Assembly (NCBI RefSeq): GCF_039503195.1
Contig: NZ_JBCJKP010000001.1
Span: forward strand, 3,906,001 to 3,970,000
DNA length: 64,000 nt
DNA from: Streptomyces mirabilis
GTDB taxonomy: Bacteria; Actinomycetota; Actinomycetes; Streptomycetales; Streptomycetaceae
Direction: 5' to 3'
This document shows positions 60,251 through 64,000 of the stretch, piece by piece. The stretch's first letter is position 1, and every line of letters starts with the position of its first letter. The notes beneath the pieces were generated by a model, which was not told the origin of the DNA, did not search any database, and was given only the letters and a program-made list of their open reading frames with translations. The translations under genes were made by a program, and so were the position numbers.

Positions 60251-61414
60251 TCAGCCGCTCAGCAGGCCACACAGCGTTGTCAGCTCTTCCTCGGTCATCT
60301 CGGGGTTGTTGCCGAAGTAGAAGCCGTTCGTGTGGACGATCCGCGCGTTCGGCTGCTCGGACGTGTCCTGGACGTACTTCCGGTAGAACGGCTGCTGAGG
60401 AACGTCGCCGGCGATCACGGGGCGGATCTCCACGCCCGCCGCCTCGAACTCGGCACGGTACTTCTCGCCCAGCTCCGCGGACCTGCAGACGACCGGCATG
60501 GCGAAGTTGGACACGGAGTCCATGTGTGCCAGGTCGTACTGGTGGAAGTCGTCGTTGCCGGCCATCGCCGCACAGAAGCGGTCGAAGTTGGCCGCGCGCG
60601 CGTCCACGATCTCGTCCCAGTGGCGGATCTGCTGGTTGCCGATGAACCCATTGATCTCGGTGGGCCGGAAGTTGAAGGCGAGATCATGGAACGTGTACCT
60701 GGCGTAGAAGTCGTCCACTCCGGCCTCGGCCCGCAGTCTCCGCTGTGTTGCCGTCGGCAGATTGCGGTCCCAGCCGTGTGCGCGGGAGATGACCAGGTGC
60801 TCGTACAACTCCTTGTCGTCGGTGCACACCATCCCGCCCTCGATGGTCGACAGATGGTGACCTACGAAGAAGGAGAACGTCGAGGCGACGCCGAAATTGC
60901 CGAGCAAGGTGCGATTTGCTTTCGAGCCGAGCGCCTCACAGTTGTCCTCGATCAGGAGGACGCCGCGCTCCTCGCACATGCGCTTCAGTTCCGGAAGGTC
61001 GTCGCAGAACCCCACGACGTTCGTCAGGAACAGCGCCTGGCATCGGGAGATGTGCGCCTCGAAGGTCCTGGGGGAGACGTTCAAGGTGTCCAACTCGCAG
61101 TCGATCGCGACCGGTTCCAGCCCGAGTTGAATCAGCGGCATGACGTTGGTCGGCCAAGTGAGGGCGGAGAAGCCGACACGCACCCCCCGCTGGACCCTCC
61201 CCTGGTTCAACAGGGCCTGGATCAGCAGCAGGTTGGCCGCGCTTCCGTTCGTGACGAAGACGGCATGTGCCCGCTCCTGCTTCTCGGCGAACGCCATCTC
61301 GAACGCGCGGCACTGCTCGCTCATGCTGAGCACGTCCTGGTTGAGGACGAAGTCGGCCAGGGCGCGCTTGGTCTCGGCTTCGTGGTAGAAGCTGGACTTG
61401 ATCAGTTTGATCAT
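60251..61414 (-). CDS. colD: PLP-dependent GDP-4-keto-6-deoxymannose 3-dehydratase (ColD-like), catalytic Lys replaced by His
   Basis: The product has 387 residues from ATG 61414 (AAAGGTGG upstream). DegT/DnrJ/EryC1 fold with NGSAANLLLIQALL and IEDNCEALGSK (PLP Asp). At the position of the PLP-forming Lys (KHITTGEGG in aminotransferases) it has His186 in VGHHLSTIEGGMV. From memory, E. coli ColD reads SHHIATMEGG with His188, and also shares RAHGWTRNLP (here RAHGWDRNLP) and the C-terminal NGLFVGNH (here NGFYFGNN). ColD removes the 3-hydroxyl with PLP and glutamate, not adding an amino group. A perosamine-synthase role is therefore unlikely. Confidence 0.87.
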   Translation of the reverse strand: MIKLIKSSFYHEAETKRALADFVLNQDVLSMSEQCRAFEMAFAEKQERAHAVFVTNGSAANLLLIQALLNQGRVQRGVRVGFSALTWPTNVMPLIQLGLEPVAIDCELDTLNVSPRTFEAHISRCQALFLTNVVGFCDDLPELKRMCEERGVLLIEDNCEALGSKANRTLLGNFGVASTFSFFVGHHLSTIEGGMVCTDDKELYEHLVISRAHGWDRNLPTATQRRLRAEAGVDDFYARYTFHDLAFNFRPTEINGFIGNQQIRHWDEIVDARAANFDRFCAAMAGNDDFHQYDLAHMDSVSNFAMPVVCRSAELGEKYRAEFEAAGVEIRPVIAGDVPQQPFYRKYVQDTSEQPNARIVHTNGFYFGNNPEMTEEELTTLCGLLSG

Positions 61415-61463
61415 GGTGACCACCTTTGCGGGAGGGGATGGCCTCTCCAGCCACCCGAACGGG

Positions 61464-62504
61464 TCAGCGCCGAGCGAGTGGGTGAGTGGGAGGGGGGACG
61501 ACAGGCGCCGTGACTTCGCCCTTCCCCAGGAGTGCCTGGAGTTCCGCGTCGATCATCAGGCCGGCCAACTCGGGTGTGTGCACCCTCGCCTGCCAGCCGA
61601 GAACCCGTGCGGCCTTCGACGTGTCCCCCATCAGGTCGTCGACCTCGGTGGGGCGCAGGTACCTCTCGTCGAAGCGCACGTGGTCGCGCCAGTCGAGGCC
61701 CACATGGGTGAAGCAGTGCTCGACGAAGTCCCGCACGCTGTAACTGGTGCCGGTGGCGATCACGTAGTCGTCCGGGCTGTCCTGCTGCAGCATCAGCCAC
61801 ATGGCCTCGACGTACTCCGCCGCGTATCCCCAGTCACGGCGCGCATCCAGGTTGCCGAGGTACAGGTTGTCCTGGAGCCCGGCTTTGATTCGGGCCGCCG
61901 CCATGGCCACCTTGCGGGTGACGAACGTGGGCCCCCGACGCGGCGACTCGTGGTTGAAGAGGATGCCGTTGACCGCGTAGAGCCCGTATGCCTCACGGTA
62001 GTTGCGTGTGATCCAGTACGCGTAGACCTTCGCCACTCCGTACGGGGAGCGCGGATGGAACGGGGTCCCTTCGTGCTGCGGCGGAGGCGACGCGCCGAAC
62101 ATCTCGGAACTGGACGCCTGGTAGAAGCGACAGGGCAGGCCGGTGTTCCGAATGGCCTCCAGCAGTCGCGTGGCGCCCAGCGCGGTCGTGTCCCCAGTGA
62201 ACAAAGGCTCGTCGAAGGAGACGCGCACATGCGACTGGGCGGCCAGGTGGTACACCTCGTCGGGCTGTACGCGCTCGAGGAGACCGGCGACCCTGCTGCC
62301 GTCCGTGAGATCGCCGTAGTGCAGGAACAGCCGGGCTTCCGGATCGTGCGGATCCTGGTAGAGATGGTCGATGCGACAGGTGGTGAACGTAGAAGCACGC
62401 CGAACGATCCCGTGGACGGTGTAACCCTTCTCCAGGAGTAGTTCGGCGAGGTAAGAGCCGTCCTGGCCGGTGATTCCGGTGATGAGTGCCGTTTTTACTG
62501 TCAC
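61464..62504 (-). CDS. gmd: GDP-mannose 4,6-dehydratase
   Basis: The product has 346 residues from GTG 62504 (AGGAG upstream; the open frame continues without family sequence). SDR motifs: [51 protein letters not shown], the catalytic [10 protein letters not shown] and [12 protein letters not shown] (YxxxK), [16 protein letters not shown] and [16 protein letters not shown]. It converts GDP-mannose to GDP-4-keto-6-deoxymannose, the shared precursor for colitose, fucose and perosamine. It is first of the three deoxysugar genes. GDP-mannose synthesis genes are not in the window. Confidence 0.94.
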   Translation of the reverse strand: MTVKTALITGITGQDGSYLAELLLEKGYTVHGIVRRASTFTTCRIDHLYQDPHDPEARLFLHYGDLTDGSRVAGLLERVQPDEVYHLAAQSHVRVSFDEPLFTGDTTALGATRLLEAIRNTGLPCRFYQASSSEMFGASPPPQHEGTPFHPRSPYGVAKVYAYWITRNYREAYGLYAVNGILFNHESPRRGPTFVTRKVAMAAARIKAGLQDNLYLGNLDARRDWGYAAEYVEAMWLMLQQDSPDDYVIATGTSYSVRDFVEHCFTHVGLDWRDHVRFDERYLRPTEVDDLMGDTSKAARVLGWQARVHTPELAGLMIDAELQALLGKGEVTAPVVPPPTHPLARR

Positions 62505-62532
62505 ACGTACTCCTTGTGGCAAAGAGTTCTGG

Positions 62533-62822
62533 TCAACGAGCATGCGGTGTCAAACGCACCCACAGATGCCAGCCCATTAATTTTCCGCTGCCCAGTCCGT
62601 GAAGAGGCAGCGGTGGGGCGTGCAGGAAGTGCTTCTCGGTGTGCCGGACATCGAAATACGGGAAGTCACGCCGGACGCGCCGTACGTCGTAGACCTGCGA
62701 ATATGGGTTGTGCGGGCCGTCGGTGTTGCGGTGGATGAATTTCGACATGCGCAGATATCGCATGAGCCCGGTCTTGCGCGCGTTGTCCAAGTGCGCGCCA
62801 AGGAGTTCCCCGGTTCGGAGAG
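62533..62822 (-). pseudogene. Out-of-frame 3' remainder of the methyltransferase gene
   Basis: Read in the alternative frame this segment gives about 95 residues ending in [20 protein letters not shown], with good codon bias and no start codon of its own. It belongs to the gene at 62577-63401. If the frame change is real, the enzyme has lost its proper C-terminus. Confidence 0.6.
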
Positions 62823-63401
62823 CGCGCCCAGCCGCTCCAGGGAGTGGGCTGCCAGAAGCGCGGCCCGCCGCAGCAGCCCGATCGAGACGAGGTAGTTGAG
62901 CGACCAGCGGGCGTACAGCATGACCACCAGCTCCCCGCCGGGCTTCAGGACGCGGTGGATCTCCTTCTGGGCCCGCTGGATGTCGGGGACGTGATGGAGG
63001 ACCCCGTGGCTGAAGACGACGTCGAAGGACTCGTCCGGGAGGGGCAGGTCGAGGACACTCGCCTGGTGGAGACCCTCGAAGGGCAGTTCTCGCAGGGCCA
63101 GGCGCATCCCTGTCCGCCGGACCGCCGTCTCCGTCAGGTCCACTCCGGTCCACCGGGCGCCGCGCCGGATCAGCTGCTCCGCCTCGGCTCCCTGACCGAG
63201 ACCGATCTCCAGTACGTGACGCCCTCGGAGGTCCAAGCCGTCCAGGCATCGGGGAATGTGGGGTTCCAGCCGGTACTTGGCTGTGTCGTACCGGTGGAAG
63301 AACGCTTCGTAATCCTGTCTCTCCCTGCCCTCCGGTGCACCCAGGAGCTGATCACCGCACGGATGACTGGACCAGAAACCCTGGATTTCTACTTCCTCCA
63401 C
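62577..63401 (-). CDS. SAM-dependent methyltransferase, apparently frameshifted near its 3' end
   Basis: GTG 63401 (GGGGAG upstream) starts VEEVEIQGFWSSHPCG, a familiar methyltransferase N-terminus. Motif I HVLEIGLGQGAEAEQLI, then VDLTETAVRRTG, FDVVFSHGVLHHVPDI and HRVLKPGGELVVMLY are intact. After SLERLGALS the frame turns into Ser/Thr/Arg-rich nonsense and stops at 62577. A second frame continues with natural sequence (GELLGAHLDNARKTGLMRYL, SQVYDVRRVRRDFPYFDVRH) to a stop at 62533. The break lies at 62818-62822 (GAGAG), where loss of two bases would restore one frame. It heads the gmd-colD-colC group. Confidence 0.75.
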   Translation of the reverse strand: MEEVEIQGFWSSHPCGDQLLGAPEGRERQDYEAFFHRYDTAKYRLEPHIPRCLDGLDLRGRHVLEIGLGQGAEAEQLIRRGARWTGVDLTETAVRRTGMRLALRELPFEGLHQASVLDLPLPDESFDVVFSHGVLHHVPDIQRAQKEIHRVLKPGGELVVMLYARWSLNYLVSIGLLRRAALLAAHSLERLGALSEPGNSLARTWTTRARPGSCDICACRNSSTATPTARTTHIRRSTTYGASGVTSRISMSGTPRSTSCTPHRCLFTDWAAEN

Positions 63402-63831
63402 AGAGCTCCCCAACAGATTAATATATTTTCAATAACAGGGGACCCAGGGGATTCATCCCGGACCCCGTTGTTTTACTCACCGTGCCCAGAGTGACACAGC
63501 GGGAAGACGCTTGGGGGAGGCTCAGCGGAGGGTTACCGACCGCTGATTGCACCCGTGACACCCATTGACTTTCGGGCAGCCTACGACGTGTTGCCCTGGA
63601 CGCCCGGCCTTGTGAATGGTGTCATGCATTCCATTCAGTTTCGTTTGCGCCACCGAAGGGATTCCAAGTACGGTGCGGATTCTTCGTCGGCGTACCCGGA
63701 TCCGCCGTGTACCGCAGCACCATCCTGTTCCGGTACTCACAGACGCGGGCTGTTCCGCCTCCCCGGGCCGGTGCACGCCGAACTCGTGCCCTCGGGTCCT
63801 GGTTCTCCGACACGGTCCGGAGCTCGGCGGA
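63402..63831. other. Leader and intergenic DNA at the outer end of the polysaccharide locus
   Basis: Just upstream of the methyltransferase start lies an AT-rich run (about 63416-63442, with TTGAAAATATATTAAT on the minus strand), a likely promoter for the minus-strand deoxysugar group. A GGGATTCATCCC palindrome is next to it. Beyond, to 63831, I see no gene I can defend on either strand. Confidence 0.4.
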
Positions 63832-64000
63832 ATGGGCAGGGCCGCCGACTTCTTCACGCCGCTCCTCGAGAGCCAGTGCCGCGTTGTAGCCGTCGTCCCC
63901 CTGACCGCGGACCGCACCGGGTCGGACAGGTTCGAGGCTTCGTGGACAGCCAAGGCCCGTGCCACGGCGGCGGCCTTGGGACGATGCGCGTTTCTGCTCA
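63832..64000 (+). CDS. Possible 5' part of a gene cut by the right edge
   Basis: From ATG 63832 the plus strand is open to the window end and reads MGRAADFFTPLLESQCRVVA, then VPLTADRTGSDRFEASW, with genome-like codon bias. The frame is also open upstream to about GTG 63671 (LVLRHGPELGG precedes the ATG). No ribosome site fixes the start and no family is recognised. Confidence 0.3.
   Translation, partial: MGRAADFFTPLLESQCRVVAVVPLTADRTGSDRFEASWTAKARATAAALGRCAFLL

Noticed and set aside
60251..61414. Annotation of the DegT-family enzyme as an aminotransferase (perosamine synthase type)
   Set aside because: The PLP-forming Lys is replaced by His186 in VGHHLSTIEGG, as in ColD, which removes transaminase capacity and indicates a 3-dehydratase.
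63522..63965. 147-codon minus-strand frame at the right edge
   Set aside because: It has Arg/Thr/Gly-rich composition without motif. The plus-strand frame from 63832 has better codon bias, although that too is uncertain.
1..64000. CRISPR arrays, rRNA or tRNA genes, transposases or integrases, phage genes
   Set aside because: I found no repeat-spacer pattern, no tRNA-like cloverleaf, no IS-type terminal repeats and no recognisable mobile-element protein anywhere in the window.

Overview
The window reads as chromosomal DNA of a Streptomyces or very close relative. It is very GC-rich, third codon positions are almost all G or C, GTG and TTG starts are common, AAGGAGG-type ribosome sites are frequent, and tight operons are joined by ATGA/GTGA overlaps. 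The order malQ - HNH protein - MscS - csnR-K - PknG cluster recalls the S. coelicolor core chromosome (from memory, not searched).

Region 1 (1-8.1 kb): the start of malQ (4-alpha-glucanotransferase, cut by the left edge) with a small coupled upstream gene; a three-gene ABC exporter-like operon behind a secreted-protein gene, with a perfect hairpin between them; an HNH nuclease; an MscS channel; one poorly defined hypothetical.

Region 2 (8.2-15.1 kb): a complete csnR-csnEFGHK operon. It encodes a ROK repressor, a lipoprotein binding protein, two permeases, a GH4 glycosidase and a BadF-type sugar kinase. A TTGACG/TACCTT promoter is followed at once by a perfect CsnR-type palindrome. There is no ATPase gene, as expected for a transporter energised by the shared MsiK ATPase.

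Region 3 (15.1-26.4 kb): an eight-ORF signalling operon, all on the plus strand. Its products are a four-helix membrane protein (GlnX type), a GlnH-type amino-acid binding protein, an alpha-helical protein, a PknG-type kinase, the PknG TPR part as a separate overlapping ORF, a zinc-ribbon PP2C phosphatase, a VWA protein and a zinc-ribbon/FHA protein. It combines the glutamate-sensing GlnX-GlnH-PknG pathway with a kinase/phosphatase/VWA triad. PknG appears split by a frameshift.

Region 4 (26.4-34.6 kb): ordinary genes (PCMT-like methyltransferase, truncated haemoglobin, thioesterase, EttA, DUF1876, nucleoside hydrolase) plus a secreted WxL-like/DUF916-like pair.

Region 5 (34.7-63.4 kb): a large exopolysaccharide locus. 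It holds a low-molecular-weight tyrosine phosphatase and BY-kinase/chain-length protein, a sortase-anchored surface protein, a DUF4012 protein, a glutaminyl cyclase lipoprotein, the polyprenyl-phosphate sugar transferase that starts repeat-unit assembly, WecB/WecC (UDP-ManNAcA supply), an AsnB-like amidotransferase, a two-domain oxidoreductase, several glycosyl- and methyltransferases, and Wzx and Wzy. The far end (gmd, a ColD-like PLP enzyme with His in place of the catalytic Lys, and an Fcl/ColC-like epimerase-reductase) is what is needed to turn GDP-mannose into GDP-L-colitose, a 3,6-dideoxy sugar best known from Gram-negative O-antigens. Transcription direction changes many times, and base composition is visibly lower in GC between about 51 and 58 kb. 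Both suggest a mosaic, partly acquired locus. The last 600 bp hold only an uncertain partial ORF.
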